From contig NZ_CP092827.1 in the NCBI RefSeq assembly GCF_022533585.1, positions 4,814,001-4,878,000 of the forward strand: DNA of 64,000 nucleotides. The letters run 5' to 3'. This stretch comes from Pseudomonas sp. LS.1a (GTDB lineage Bacteria > Pseudomonadota > Gammaproteobacteria > Pseudomonadales > Pseudomonadaceae). Position numbers and translations under genes: made by a program. Below the pieces are notes generated by a model. The model had not been told where the DNA came from and ran no database searches. It was given only the letters and a program-made list of their open reading frames with translations. Positions 49,277 to 59,023 of the stretch are shown piece by piece. Positions within the stretch are counted from its first letter, which is position 1. Every line of letters begins with the position of its first letter.

Positions 49277-50455
49277 ATGAACGACGTGGTCATCGTCGCT
49301 GCAACCCGTACCGCCATCGGCAGCTTCCAGGGCGCCTTGGCCACTGTGCCTGCAGTAGACCTCGGTGCCGCCGTGATCAAGCGCCTGCTGGAGCAGACCG
49401 GTCTGGCCCCGGCGCAGGTCGACGAAGTCATCCTCGGCCAGGTGCTTACCGCCGGCGCCGGGCAGAACCCGGCACGCCAGGCTGCGATCAAGGCCGGCCT
49501 GCCCTTCAGCGTACCGGCACTGACCCTGAACAAGGTCTGCGGCTCGGGCCTCAAGGCGCTACACCTGGCCGCTCAGGCCATCCGCTGCGGTGACGCCGAG
49601 GTGGTAATCGCCGGCGGCCAGGAGAACATGAGCCTTGCCCCCTACGTAATGCCCTCGGCCCGCACCGGCCAGCGCATGGGCCATGGCCAGCTGATCGACA
49701 GCATGATCACCGACGGCCTGTGGGATGCCTTCAACGACTATCACATGGGTATCACCGCCGAAAACCTGGTGGACCAGTACGGCCTCAGCCGGGAGCAGCA
49801 GGACGCCTTCGCCGCCGAGTCGCAGCGCAAGGCAGTGGCCGCGATAGAGGCCGGCCGCTTCGATGATGAAATCACCCCGATCGTGCTGCCGCAGAAAAAG
49901 GGAGAACCCAAAGTCTTCGCGCGGGACGAGCAGCCGCGTCCGGATACCACTGCCGAATCCCTGGGCAAACTGCGCCCGGCGTTCAAGAAGGACGGCAGCG
50001 TTACCGCCGGCAACGCCTCAAGCCTGAATGACGGCGCCGCCGCCGTGCTGCTGATGAGCGCCGCCAAGGCCAAGGCCCTGGGCCTGCCGGTGCTGGCCAG
50101 GATCGCGGCCTATGCCAGTGCCGGCGTAGACCCGGCGATCATGGGCATTGGCCCGGTTTCGGCCACCCAGCGCTGCCTGGACAAGGCCGGATGGCAACTG
50201 GCCGAGCTAGACCTGATCGAAGCCAACGAAGCCTTTGCCGCGCAGGCGTTGGCCGTGGGCAAGGCGCTGGAATGGGATGCCGCGCGGGTCAACGTGAATG
50301 GCGGGGCGATTGCCCTCGGCCACCCGATTGGTGCGTCCGGGTGCCGGGTGCTGGTGACCCTGCTGCACGAGATGATCAAGCGCGATGCCAGGAAAGGCCT
50401 GGCGACACTGTGCATTGGTGGCGGCCAAGGGGTAGCCTTGGCAATCGAGCGGTGA
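49277..50455 (+). CDS. Acetyl-CoA acetyltransferase (thiolase)
   Basis: A 392-aa thiolase. The nucleophile is Cys88 in [12 protein letters not shown]. His and Cys in the C-terminal [18 protein letters not shown] and [14 protein letters not shown] complete the site. The biosynthetic (AtoB/PhaA-like) branch is likely because of length and the [14 protein letters not shown] form. It condenses two acetyl-CoA to acetoacetyl-CoA or the reverse. The ATG at 49277 follows GGAG. It is a single gene followed by a hairpin. Confidence 0.93.
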   Translation: MNDVVIVAATRTAIGSFQGALATVPAVDLGAAVIKRLLEQTGLAPAQVDEVILGQVLTAGAGQNPARQAAIKAGLPFSVPALTLNKVCGSGLKALHLAAQAIRCGDAEVVIAGGQENMSLAPYVMPSARTGQRMGHGQLIDSMITDGLWDAFNDYHMGITAENLVDQYGLSREQQDAFAAESQRKAVAAIEAGRFDDEITPIVLPQKKGEPKVFARDEQPRPDTTAESLGKLRPAFKKDGSVTAGNASSLNDGAAAVLLMSAAKAKALGLPVLARIAAYASAGVDPAIMGIGPVSATQRCLDKAGWQLAELDLIEANEAFAAQALAVGKALEWDAARVNVNGGAIALGHPIGASGCRVLVTLLHEMIKRDARKGLATLCIGGGQGVALAIER

Positions 50456-50470
50456 TCTCGGATTGATATG

Positions 50471-50499
50471 AGCAGGCCCGCGAAGAGGCCGGGCCTGCT
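50471..50499 (+). terminator. Hairpin after thiolase gene
   Basis: AGCAGGCCC (50471-50479) and GGGCCTGCT (50491-50499) pair with an 11-base loop that includes CGCGAAGAGGCC of the REP core. It is a short, REP-derived stem 16 bp past the stop; no T-run. Confidence 0.5.
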
Positions 50500-50518
50500 T
50501 ACTGAGTAACCTCAGGCT

Positions 50519-51238
50519 TCAGAACCGCTCATCGGCAATAGCCGGTAGGGTCAGTTCGCGCACATAGCTCGCCGCCGACAACTCCAGCAGCGTGCGCACC
50601 ATCAGCACCACGTCATGCAGCGGTATCAGCCCCCCTTCCCCACGTGCTGCAGCCTCGGGCAACGGCACATCCAGGCCATCCTCGGTATTCAGGTAGCCCA
50701 GGTTCAGGCACGTCACCCCAAGCCCCTGCCCGCGATAACCTTCACGCAATGCCTCGGCGATGCCGCGCAGGGCGAATTTGGAGGCGGCGAAAGTCACTTC
50801 AGGGCGACCACTCTGGGGCAGGCCCGAGGTGGAACCGGTAAGGATGATCCGTGGTTTTCCGCTTTCGAGCAGCAACGGCAGCAAGCGCTTGATCAGCAGG
50901 ATGGTCGCGGTGATGTTGCAATCGACCATGCGCTGCAATTCCACATCACGATCATCGAGGAAGCTGTAGTGCGCCTCGAAGGCCTCCGCTTCCCACAGGC
51001 CGAGGTTATAAATGAGCGTATCCACGCCACCCTCGGCCAGCACGCGGAAAATTGCCTCGACGGCGGCGACCGGCTGGCCGAGATCGGCCTCGATCCACTG
51101 GGCCTGGACATCCTTGCCAACGCTCACTGCCGCTGGCTTGTTGCGCGACACACCAATCAAGGTGTCGCCCGGTTTACCCAAACCTTCCATGAACGCCTTG
51201 CCCAGGCCCTTGCTGGCGCCGACTACCAGAACTCGCAT
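50519..51238 (-). CDS. SDR-family oxidoreductase lacking the usual catalytic Tyr
   Basis: A 239-aa short-chain dehydrogenase. The cofactor loop MRVLVVGASKGLGKAFMEGL is normal. Where the family has Tyr-x3-Lys, this protein has Phe150-Ala-Ala-Ser-Lys154 (EVTFAASKFALRG); Ser136/138 is present. The loss of the Tyr should weaken or abolish standard catalysis, so it may be an NAD-sensing or atypical enzyme. The start at 51238 avoids the REP-derived upstream frame. Function unknown. Confidence 0.85.
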   Translation of the reverse strand: MRVLVVGASKGLGKAFMEGLGKPGDTLIGVSRNKPAAVSVGKDVQAQWIEADLGQPVAAVEAIFRVLAEGGVDTLIYNLGLWEAEAFEAHYSFLDDRDVELQRMVDCNITATILLIKRLLPLLLESGKPRIILTGSTSGLPQSGRPEVTFAASKFALRGIAEALREGYRGQGLGVTCLNLGYLNTEDGLDVPLPEAAARGEGGLIPLHDVVLMVRTLLELSAASYVRELTLPAIADERF

Positions 51239-51290
51239 CGCATCACTTCCTGTCGATTTGATTGAAGTCGGCATTCTAGGAGTTTGTAGT

Positions 51291-51402
51291 GCCTGTGTCG
51301 GCCTCTTCGCGGGTGAACCCGCTCCCACAGGCGCACCACTGCATTCAAGATATGCACGGTCCCTGTGGGAGCGGGTTTACCCGCGAAGAGGCCGGTACCG
51401 GC
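51291..51402. repeat. Inverted pair of REP elements
   Basis: Full-length pair between metE and the SDR gene; outer ends GTGCCTGTGTCGGCCTCTTCGC and GAAGAGGCCGGTACCGG; spacer about 33 bases. Confidence 0.9.
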
Positions 51403-51411
51403 AGTAAATGA

Positions 51412-53703
51412 TCAGGCGGTAGCGCGCAACTCACGAGCAGCGGCAACCATATTGATCAGCGCGGCCTCGGTCTCCGGCCAGGCACGGGTCTTCAGCCCGC
51501 AATCCGGGTTGACCCACAGACGCTCGGCCGGGATACGCCGGGCAGCCTTGCGCAGCAGCTTGACCATCTCCTCACGGGTCGGCACCCGTGGCGAGTGAAT
51601 GTCATACACACCCGGGCCGATCTCGTTGGGGTAGGCAAAGCGCTCGAACGCCGCCAGCAACTCCATGTCCGACCGCGAGGTTTCGATGGTGATCACGTCG
51701 GCATCCATCGCCGCGATCGACTCGATCACGTCGTTGAACTCGCTGTAGCACATGTGGGTGTGGATCTGGGTTTCGTCACGCACCCCCGAGGCACACAGGC
51801 GGAAGGCCTCGGTGGCCCACTCCAGGTAGTGGGCCCAGGCACCGTGGCGCAGCGGCAGGCCTTCACGGAAAGCCGCTTCGTCGATCTGCACAATCCTGAT
51901 ACCCGCCGCTTCCAGATCGACCACTTCGTCACGGATTGCCAGAGCCAGCTGGCGCGCCTGCACTTCGCGGCTCACGTCTTCACGCGGGAACGACCACATC
52001 AGCATGGTCACCGGGCCGGTCAGCATGCCCTTCATCACCTTGCTGGTCAGGCCTTGGGCGTACTTGATCCATTCCACGGTCATGGCCTTCGGCCGACTCA
52101 GGTCACCAACGATTACCGCAGGCTTCACACAGCGCGAACCATAGCTCTGCACCCAGCCGAAGCGGGTGAATGCATAGCCATCGATCTGCTCGGCGAAGTA
52201 CTCGACCATGTCGTTGCGCTCGGCCTCACCGTGTACCAGCACATCCAGGCCCAGGTCCTCCTGGGTTTTCACCGCATGGCGGATCTCGCTGTGCATGGCC
52301 TCGACGTAATCGGCCTCGGTCAGCTTGCCCTGCCTGTAGGCCTGGCGTGCCAGGCGAATCGCCGAGGTCTGCGGGAACGAGCCGATGGTGGTGGTCGGGA
52401 ACGCCGGCAGGTCGAGCCCCGCACGTTGCTTGACGATACGTTGGGCAAACGCCGACTGACGCTGGCTGTCAGCGGGCTTGATGGCCGCCAGGCGGGCTTG
52501 CACGGCAGGCTTGTGAATACGCGGCGAAGCGGCGCGGCTGGCCTGCACGGCCTGGCTCTGCGCCAGTGCTGTGGTCACGTCGTCGGCTTGCGGAACATTG
52601 ATGGCCTTGGCCAGCAGCGCCACTTCCTGGCACTTCTGCACGGCAAAGGCCAGCCAGCTGTGCAGTTCGGCATCGAGCTGGTCCTCACGGGCCAGGTCCA
52701 CCGGGCTGTGCAGCAGCGAGCAGGACGGCGCCACCCACAGCCGCTCGCCCAGGCGCTCATGGGCATGGCGCAGTACCGCCAGCGCCTTTTCCAGGTCGCA
52801 GCGCCAGACGTTGCGGCCGTTGACCAGGCCCAGCGACAGCACCTTGTAGGCCGGCAGGCGATCGAGGATGGTCGGGTACTGCTCGGGCGCCCGTACCAGG
52901 TCAATGTGCAGGCCATCGACTGGCAGGTTGACGGCGAGGCCCAGGTTGTCTTCCAGGCCGCCGAAGTAGGTGGCGATCAGCTTTTTCAGTGGCGCCCGCT
53001 GAAGGATGTTGTAGACGCGCTCGTAAGCGTTCTTCCAGTCCTGAGGCAGGTCCAGGGCCAGGATCGGCTCATCGATCTGCACCCATTCCACACCTTGGGC
53101 AGCCAGGCGGTTGAGGATCTGGTCATACACTGGCAGCAGGCGGTCGAGCAGCTCCAGCTTGTCGAAATCGCCACCCTTGGCCTTGCCCAGCCACAGGTAG
53201 GTCAGCGGGCCGATTACTACCGGCTTGACCGCGTGGCCCAGGGCCTGGGCCTCTGCCACTTCTTCGAACAACTGCTCCCAGCTCAGGGCGAACTGCTGGT
53301 CGACGGTGAATTCGGGGACCAGGTAGTGGTAGTTGGTGTCGAACCACTTGGTCAATTCCTGGGCGTGTGCGCCACCGCAGCAACTGTCACCCACGGCGCC
53401 ACGGGCCATGGCGAACAGGGTCTGCAGGGTCGGCCTGGCAGTGTCCTGGCTGCGGAAACGCTGCGGAATCACGCCGAAGGTCAGCGAGTGGGTCAGCACC
53501 TGGTCGTACCAGGCGAAGTCGCCGACCGGCAGCAGTTCGATGCCGGCGTCTTTCTGCACCTGCCAGTGGCGGGCACGCAGCTCACGGCCGACGGCGCGCA
53601 GGCCGGCTTCGTCGAGTTCACCCTTCCAGTAGGCTTCCAGGGCCTTTTTCAGTTCGCGGTCGCGACCGATACGTGGAAAGCCCAGGTTGTGTGCCAGTGC
53701 CAT
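51412..53703 (-). CDS. metE: Cobalamin-independent methionine synthase
   Basis: Transfers a methyl group from methyltetrahydrofolate (polyglutamate) to homocysteine. The 763 aa comprise the N-terminal domain starting [29 protein letters not shown], a linker, and the C-terminal catalytic domain. Zinc ligands are visible in [11 protein letters not shown] and in NPDCGLKTR (Cys about 735). Long methionine-pathway genes such as this are often under MetR control, and two TGAG-N5-CTCA sites lie upstream. The ATG at 53703 follows GAGGGA. Confidence 0.97.
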   Translation of the reverse strand: MALAHNLGFPRIGRDRELKKALEAYWKGELDEAGLRAVGRELRARHWQVQKDAGIELLPVGDFAWYDQVLTHSLTFGVIPQRFRSQDTARPTLQTLFAMARGAVGDSCCGGAHAQELTKWFDTNYHYLVPEFTVDQQFALSWEQLFEEVAEAQALGHAVKPVVIGPLTYLWLGKAKGGDFDKLELLDRLLPVYDQILNRLAAQGVEWVQIDEPILALDLPQDWKNAYERVYNILQRAPLKKLIATYFGGLEDNLGLAVNLPVDGLHIDLVRAPEQYPTILDRLPAYKVLSLGLVNGRNVWRCDLEKALAVLRHAHERLGERLWVAPSCSLLHSPVDLAREDQLDAELHSWLAFAVQKCQEVALLAKAINVPQADDVTTALAQSQAVQASRAASPRIHKPAVQARLAAIKPADSQRQSAFAQRIVKQRAGLDLPAFPTTTIGSFPQTSAIRLARQAYRQGKLTEADYVEAMHSEIRHAVKTQEDLGLDVLVHGEAERNDMVEYFAEQIDGYAFTRFGWVQSYGSRCVKPAVIVGDLSRPKAMTVEWIKYAQGLTSKVMKGMLTGPVTMLMWSFPREDVSREVQARQLALAIRDEVVDLEAAGIRIVQIDEAAFREGLPLRHGAWAHYLEWATEAFRLCASGVRDETQIHTHMCYSEFNDVIESIAAMDADVITIETSRSDMELLAAFERFAYPNEIGPGVYDIHSPRVPTREEMVKLLRKAARRIPAERLWVNPDCGLKTRAWPETEAALINMVAAARELRATA

Positions 53704-53821
53704 GTCTTGTCCCTCAGCATGCATAAATGAATGAGGGGATTTTCCGGATGCTTGCATCTTGAGACAAACTCATTAAATTTGAGATGAACTCAAGATTTAC
53801 TCATGTTCATGTTGTTGTGCT
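53704..53821 (-). promoter_or_regulatory. metE upstream region with tandem MetR-like sites
   Basis: TGAGACAAACTCA (53760-53772) and TGAGATGAACTCA (53780-53792) are two copies of TGAG-N5-CTCA, spaced 20 bp centre to centre. MetR of enteric bacteria binds TGAA-N5-TTCA. No cobalamin riboswitch motif was seen in this short stretch. Confidence 0.7.
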
Positions 53822-53914
53822 GCCTGTACCGGCCCTTTCGCGGCTAAAGCCGCTCCCACCGGTACCGCGCCACCCTGTGGGAGCGGCTTTAGCCGCGAAA
53901 GGGCCGCTACAGGC
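53822..53914. repeat. Inverted pair of REP elements (GCGGCTAAAGCCGC subtype)
   Basis: Arms GGCCCTTTCGCGGCTAAAGCCGCTCCCAC and its complement, with a short spacer (about 18 bases). It lies between the metE control region and the MTHFR-like gene. Confidence 0.9.
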
Positions 53915-54018
53915 AACCTTGGATGTCTCATTCAGAGCACCACCCTGCGCATTCGGACATGACCTCACCCGCCTTCTGCCGCACAATGCCACCCTGACCA
54001 CACCAGGTACCCGGCCCC

Positions 54019-55506
54019 ATGAGCCTGCTGAAAACCGCGCTGCGCGAAAACACCTTCGTCTGCGTCATGGAGTTCGTCCCCAAAGCCTCCGCAGAACGCT
54101 TCGCCGCCATGGAGGCGATCCTGGCCCGTGCGCACCTGTGCGGCTGGCCAATGACCGTGGCCATTGGCGACCGCGTCGGCAGCCCGCTGGACATGTCGCC
54201 ACTGGACGCCCTCGCCTCGTTCAGCAACCCGGTACCCGCCCTGCCGCATTTCTCCGGCAAGGACCGCGAACGCCACCACCTGCTCGCCCAACTGCAACGC
54301 ATGGATGCCGCCGGCCTGGACCAGTTGTTGCTGCTCACCGGCGACCGCCTGCCCGGCCACCAGCCTGGCCAGCGCCCGGTGCGCTACCTGGAATCGGTCG
54401 CAGCCCTGCAGATCGCCCGCCAGGCCTGCCCGCACTGGCTGCTTGGCGCTGCGCTGAACCCGTTCAAGTACTGCGAGGAAGAAGGCGGTGCCCAATACTT
54501 CAAGGCCGAGAAAAAGCTGGCGGCAGGCGCCGACTTCCTCACCCTGCAACTGGGTTTCGATGCTGGCAAACACCAGGAAGCCATGCACTGGATGAGCCGC
54601 CAGGCCACGCCCAGGCCGATGCTGGCCTGCCTGATGAGCCTCACCCACGGGCGGGCGACGATGCTCGAGCACGTGGCGGGCGTGACCGTCACGCCGTCCA
54701 TGCGCGACATGCTCGAAGCGGAAGCGGCGCAGTCCAAGGCCTTTGCCCAGGCGCGCAGCATCGACCGCCTGGCCTTGCAGATCATCGGCGTGAAGCTGAT
54801 GGGCTATGCCGGCGTGCATCTGTCGGGGGTTCACGAACTCAAGCAACTGCTGGCCCTGGAAGCACGCATCGAGCACTGGCAGGCGCAAATCCACACGCTG
54901 GAACAATGGGCGCCGGCCTGGCATGCCAGCTGGCAGATGCCCGGTCTGCCGGCAGTCAGCTTCCACCCGCCACAGGCGAGCTGGCGCCAGGGCGAGTCAC
55001 GGGTCGATGCGTCGTTCAAAGAAAAAGCGCGCTATCACCTGATGCACGGCATGCATTCGCTGCTGTTCAGCCGCCGTAATGGCCTGAGCAAGGCATTTGG
55101 CTGGGCCGTGCGCCAGCCTTTGTGGACTACACGCCTTGGCGCGCGGGTGCTGCACAAGGTGGAACACGCGGTGAAGCACCCGCTGGTAGGCTGCGACACC
55201 TGCGGCCGTTGCCGCCTGGAGGACACCCTGTACATCTGCCCGGAAACCTGCCCCAAGGGCCTGGCCAATGGCCCCTGCGGCGGCACGGCGCTGAACCGCT
55301 GCGAGTTCGGCGACCGCGAGTGCATCCACAGCGCCAAGTACCGCACTGCCAAGGCGGTGCGGCAAACGGCGCTGCTGACCGAGCGCCTGATCCCGTGTAT
55401 CGAGCTGGAGACACGCCACCGCAGTTCATGGCCGCAGTGGTTCCAGGCCCAGACACCGCGTCAGCTCAGCCCGCAGCCAGCGCCTCGAACCCAGCCCGAA
55501 TCCTAG
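54019..55506 (+). CDS. Methylenetetrahydrofolate reductase-like protein with C-terminal Cys-rich (MetV-like) domain
   Basis: A 495-aa two-domain protein. Residues about 1-300 form an MTHFR-type TIM barrel (VCVMEFVPKASAERFAAMEAILAR, VAIGDRVGSPLDMSP, LLTGDRLPG, LLGAALNPFK, GADFLTLQLGFD). The C-terminal part (about 310-470) ends in a Cys-rich domain starting at Cys392 (CDTCGRCRLEDTLYICPETC, then KGLANGPCGGT) resembling MetV/MTHFR_C. It differs from the standard MetF, which has no such tail. It probably links folate one-carbon metabolism with metE. Its last 41 bp overlap the convergent yjiA gene. Confidence 0.85.
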   Translation: MSLLKTALRENTFVCVMEFVPKASAERFAAMEAILARAHLCGWPMTVAIGDRVGSPLDMSPLDALASFSNPVPALPHFSGKDRERHHLLAQLQRMDAAGLDQLLLLTGDRLPGHQPGQRPVRYLESVAALQIARQACPHWLLGAALNPFKYCEEEGGAQYFKAEKKLAAGADFLTLQLGFDAGKHQEAMHWMSRQATPRPMLACLMSLTHGRATMLEHVAGVTVTPSMRDMLEAEAAQSKAFAQARSIDRLALQIIGVKLMGYAGVHLSGVHELKQLLALEARIEHWQAQIHTLEQWAPAWHASWQMPGLPAVSFHPPQASWRQGESRVDASFKEKARYHLMHGMHSLLFSRRNGLSKAFGWAVRQPLWTTRLGARVLHKVEHAVKHPLVGCDTCGRCRLEDTLYICPETCPKGLANGPCGGTALNRCEFGDRECIHSAKYRTAKAVRQTALLTERLIPCIELETRHRSSWPQWFQAQTPRQLSPQPAPRTQPES

Positions 55507-56443
55507 CTTCGGGCAATTCGTCGGCGATGAACACCATCACGCTCTCGCGGGTTTCATCTTCGGCCCACTCGGCATCCCAGTCGAAGCCGTAGAGCTTGAG
55601 CACGCCCTGGAACACCAGCTTGCGCGCTTCACCGGCAATGTTCAGCACGCCCTTGTAGCGCAGCAGCTGCTTGCCGTGGGTTTCCAGCAGTTCGTTCATG
55701 AAGTCGCTGAGGCGGTCGATGTCCAGCGCGGTTTCCGTGCGCAGCACCAAGGTGGAGATCCGGTCCGGGGTAGCGGGCTTGAGCAGCGGGCGCAGCGCCG
55801 GCCGCAGGTTCGCGCCCAGATCGGGGTTGAGGTTGAAACCACGCACATCCAGCAGTTCAGCCAGGTCGATGCGACCATGCTCGACCACACGGATCGCGGC
55901 CCGGCCATTGATGCGGGCCAGGCGCTCGCGCAGGGCCTCGACCGCAGCGGGCTCGACCAGGTCGGTCTTGCTCAGCAGCAGGCGATCGGCAAAGCCGACC
56001 TGGGCCTGGGCGATGGTCTGGGTCAGGTGCAGCTCGGCGTGGGCGGCATCGACCAGGGTGAGGATGCCATCGAGGATATAGCGCTCACGCAGTTCCTCGT
56101 CGATGAAGAAGGTTTGTGCCACCGGCGCCGGGTCGGCCAGGCCGGTGCATTCGATTACCAGGCGGTCGAAGGCGATCTCGCCGGCATCCAGGCGTTCGAG
56201 CAGCAGGTACAAGGCGCGGGTCAGGTCGCCGTGGATGCTGCAGCACACACAGCCATTGGCCAGGGTCATCACCTGCACCGGCTCGTCGCCCAGCAGCTGG
56301 CTGTCGATGCCGGCCTCGCTGAATTCGTTTTCGATCACGGCGATTTTCAGGCCGTGCTCGGCCTTGAGCATGTGCTTGAGCAAGGTGGTCTTGCCGGCAC
56401 CGAGGAAGCCAGTGAGCACGGTTACGGGAATAGGCGTCTGCAC
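55466..56443 (-). CDS. yjiA: CobW/YjiA-family P-loop GTPase
   Basis: Metal-handling GTPase, about 325 aa. The Walker A is TVLTGFLGAGKTTLLKHML, and the metal site CxCC is NGCVCCSIHGDL (about 70-81). CobW_C is in the C-terminal third. It is the third gene of btsT-yjiX-yjiA, the arrangement of E. coli. The start is probably the GTG at 56443, because GGAG lies 9 bases upstream; an ATG three codons earlier (56452) directly abuts that GGAG. Confidence 0.9.
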   Translation of the reverse strand: MQTPIPVTVLTGFLGAGKTTLLKHMLKAEHGLKIAVIENEFSEAGIDSQLLGDEPVQVMTLANGCVCCSIHGDLTRALYLLLERLDAGEIAFDRLVIECTGLADPAPVAQTFFIDEELRERYILDGILTLVDAAHAELHLTQTIAQAQVGFADRLLLSKTDLVEPAAVEALRERLARINGRAAIRVVEHGRIDLAELLDVRGFNLNPDLGANLRPALRPLLKPATPDRISTLVLRTETALDIDRLSDFMNELLETHGKQLLRYKGVLNIAGEARKLVFQGVLKLYGFDWDAEWAEDETRESVMVFIADELPEARIRAGFEALAAG

Positions 56444-56491
56444 GCAGAACATCTCCTGTGCAGTGAGAATTTTGAAGGTGTACCACGGCCC

Positions 56492-56533
56492 TTGTGGGAG
56501 CGGCCCTATCGCGACACGAGGCCGCTCCCACAA
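56492..56533. repeat. Inverted repeat, truncated REP variant
   Basis: TTGTGGGAGCGGCC (56492-56505) and GGCCGCTCCCACAA (56520-56533) are exact complements with a 14-base loop containing CGCGACAC. It looks like a REP derivative lacking the outer half. It lies between yjiA and yjiX. Confidence 0.8.
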
Positions 56534-56536
56534 AGA

Positions 56537-56563
56537 CCGCGCTAGCCGATCAGGCTAGCGCGG
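56537..56563 (-). terminator. Hairpin between yjiX and yjiA
   Basis: CCGCGCTAGCC-GATCA-GGCTAGCGCGG is an 11-bp perfect stem 4 bp past the yjiX stop, followed on the minus strand by TCTTTGTGG. It probably attenuates transcription into yjiA, as the U-run is weak. Confidence 0.65.
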
Positions 56564-56567
56564 GCCG

Positions 56568-56765
56568 TTAGCAGCACTTGGGCCCGGACTTGCCGCCGTA
56601 ACGCGCTTCCTGGCGTTCGCGGAAGAACTCCTCGTACGTCATGACCGGCTTGTCCGGGTGCTTGGTCTGCATGTGCTCGACGTAGTTGTCGTAGTCGGGC
56701 ATGCCGACCATCAGGCGGGCTGCCTGCCCCAGGTATTTACCCAGTCGACCCAGGTCGTTGAACAT
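56568..56765 (-). CDS. yjiX: YbdD/YjiX-family small protein
   Basis: A 65-aa protein, [58 protein letters not shown], matching the YbdD/YjiX family that always follows CstA/BtsT-type transporters. The C-terminus ends in KCC. It lies 13 bp after the btsT stop. It is thought to help pyruvate transport; a mechanism is not known. Confidence 0.92.
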   Translation of the reverse strand: MFNDLGRLGKYLGQAARLMVGMPDYDNYVEHMQTKHPDKPVMTYEEFFRERQEARYGGKSGPKCC

Positions 56766-56778
56766 CGCAGCAGTCCTC

Positions 56779-58845
56779 TCAAGCGTCCGGCAGGGCCTGG
56801 AACGGGGTTTCCTTGTCGGTACGTTCCTTGCGGCCGAGGGCGGCGAAGCCGACCTTGACAGCGAAGAACAGCACGCTGAACACCACCAACAGGAACAGCA
56901 CGGTCAGGCCGGCGTTGGTGTAGGCATTGAAGATCACATGCTGCATCTGCCCGATGTCCTTGGCCGGGGCCAGTACCTGGCCGGCGTCCAGTGCAGTGCT
57001 GTACTTCTTGGCCAGGGCCAGGAAGCCGACTGCCGGGTTCGGGTCGAACAGCTTGATCAGGCCTGCGGTAGTGGTGCAGATCAGCAGCCACACGGCCGGC
57101 AGCAGGGTGACCCAGACGTAGCGCTGGCGCTTCATCTTGATCAGCACCACGGTGCCGAGCATCAGGGCGATACCGGCCAGCATCTGGTTGGAGATGCCGA
57201 ACAACGGCCACAAGGTGTTGATGCCACCCAGCGGGTCGATCACGCCTTGGTACAGCAGGTAGCCCCACAGGGCCACGCAGCCGGCAGTACCGATCAGGTT
57301 GGCGGTCCACGATTCGGTGCGTTTGAGCGCCGGCACGAAGCTGCCCAGCAGGTCCTGCAGCATGAAGCGCCCGGCACGGGTGCCGGCGTCTACCGCAGTG
57401 AGGATGAACAGGGCCTCGAACAGGATCGCGAAGTGGTACCAGAAGGCCATGGTGTTTTCACCCGGCAGCACCTGGTGCAGGATCTGCGCGATACCCACCG
57501 CCAGGGTTGGTGCGCCACCGGCACGGGCCAGCACAGTGTGCTCGCCAATGTCGCGGGCGGTGGCCTCGAGCTGCTCAGGGGTGATCAGGAAGCCCCAGCT
57601 GCTGACCGTTTGCGCCACCGACGCCACGTCGGCACCGACCACCGCGGCCGGGCTGTTCATGGCGAAGTACACGCCCGGCTCGATTACCGAAGCGGCGACC
57701 ATGGCCATGATGGCGACGAACGATTCCATCAGCATGCCGCCGTAGCCGATGTAGCGGGCGTTGGTTTCGTTGTCCAGCAGCTTCGGCGTGGTCCCCGAGG
57801 AGATCAGCGCGTGGAAGCCGGACACCGCACCACAGGCGATGGTGATGAACAGGAACGGGAACAGGGTGCCCTTCCACACCGGGCCGGTGCCGTCGGTGAA
57901 CTGGGTCAGCGCCGGCATTTTCAGCTCGGGCGCGATGATCAGGATACCGATGGCCAGGCCAACGATGGTGCCGATCTTGAGGAAGGTCGACAGGTAGTCA
58001 CGTGGCGCCAGTACCAGCCATACCGGCAGTACTGCGGCGACGAAACCATAGCCCACCAGCATCCAGGTGATCTGCACGCCGGTGAAGGTGAACGCCGGAC
58101 CCCAGGTCGGATCTGCGGCAATCTGGCCCCCCAGCCAGATCGAGGCCAGCAGCAGCACCACGCCGATGACCGAAATCTCACCGATGTGGCCCGGGCGGAT
58201 GTAGCGCATGTAGATGCCCATGAACATCGCGATCGGGATGGTCGCCATCACCGTGAACATGCCCCACGGGCTTTCGGCCAGGGCCTTGACCACGATCAAC
58301 GCCAGCACCGCAAGGATGATGATCATGATCAGGAAGCAGCCGAACAGGGCAATGGTGCCCGGAATGCGGCCCATCTCCTCGCGCACCATGTCGCCCAGCG
58401 AACGGCCGTTACGGCGGGTGGACAGGAACAGGACCATGAAGTCCTGCACCGCACCGGCCAGCACCACGCCGGCGATCAGCCACAGCGTGCCGGGCAGGTA
58501 GCCCATCTGCGCGGCGAGTACCGGGCCGACCAAGGGACCTGCGCCAGCGATGGCGGCGAAGTGGTGACCGAAGAGGATGTGTTTGTTGGTCGGGACGTAG
58601 TCCAGGCCGTCGTTGTTGAGCACCGCCGGGGTGGCTCGGCGCGGGTCGAGTTGCATCACCTTGGTGGCGATGAACAGGCTGTAGTAACGATAGGCGACCA
58701 GGTAGAGGGCCACCGCCGCGACCACGATCCACAAGGCATTGATCGCCTCGCCGCGACGCAGGGCAACCACACCCAGCGCACAGGCTCCTATGACTGCCAG
58801 CGCCAGCCACGGAATGTGGCGTAGCAGGCTATTATTGTTGTTCAT
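56779..58845 (-). CDS. btsT: CstA-family pyruvate/peptide transporter (BtsT-like)
   Basis: A 688-aa membrane transporter with many helices. CstA hallmarks are [61 protein letters not shown] and [32 protein letters not shown]. CstA/BtsT (YjiY) is a pyruvate-proton symporter induced by carbon limitation; Pseudomonas copies may also take up peptides. First gene of the btsT-yjiX-yjiA set. The start at 58845 follows the hydrophilic [13 protein letters not shown]. Confidence 0.92.
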   Translation of the reverse strand: MNNNNSLLRHIPWLALAVIGACALGVVALRRGEAINALWIVVAAVALYLVAYRYYSLFIATKVMQLDPRRATPAVLNNDGLDYVPTNKHILFGHHFAAIAGAGPLVGPVLAAQMGYLPGTLWLIAGVVLAGAVQDFMVLFLSTRRNGRSLGDMVREEMGRIPGTIALFGCFLIMIIILAVLALIVVKALAESPWGMFTVMATIPIAMFMGIYMRYIRPGHIGEISVIGVVLLLASIWLGGQIAADPTWGPAFTFTGVQITWMLVGYGFVAAVLPVWLVLAPRDYLSTFLKIGTIVGLAIGILIIAPELKMPALTQFTDGTGPVWKGTLFPFLFITIACGAVSGFHALISSGTTPKLLDNETNARYIGYGGMLMESFVAIMAMVAASVIEPGVYFAMNSPAAVVGADVASVAQTVSSWGFLITPEQLEATARDIGEHTVLARAGGAPTLAVGIAQILHQVLPGENTMAFWYHFAILFEALFILTAVDAGTRAGRFMLQDLLGSFVPALKRTESWTANLIGTAGCVALWGYLLYQGVIDPLGGINTLWPLFGISNQMLAGIALMLGTVVLIKMKRQRYVWVTLLPAVWLLICTTTAGLIKLFDPNPAVGFLALAKKYSTALDAGQVLAPAKDIGQMQHVIFNAYTNAGLTVLFLLVVFSVLFFAVKVGFAALGRKERTDKETPFQALPDA

Positions 58846-59023
58846 GGTTTGCTTCCAGCTGGTGGATTGGAAAAGACCGCCCATCGAGTCTAGGGCGAGT
58901 CATCGCGCATTGCCACACTTGCTTTGGTCTAGAGCCTCTGCGGCCAGATTGCGGTACCTGATGCACATACCACTCTAACTATAGTCAGGATGTCCCCTGA
59001 GGACCTATTCGAGGATCTATCCC

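Noticed and set aside
51595..53730. Very long open frame on the strand opposite metE
   Set aside because: Antisense frame caused by high GC and codon bias; metE is complete with all signature motifs, and the opposite frame is rich in Gln, His, Arg and Gly without any domain.
53704..53827. Possible cobalamin riboswitch upstream of metE
   Set aside because: The space before the REP repeat is only about 120 bp and no B12-box-like sequence is visible; the MetR-like pair explains control better.
56701..58824. Long plus-strand frame opposite btsT
   Set aside because: Shadow of the CstA gene; low-complexity Asp/His/Gln-rich translation with no recognisable domain.
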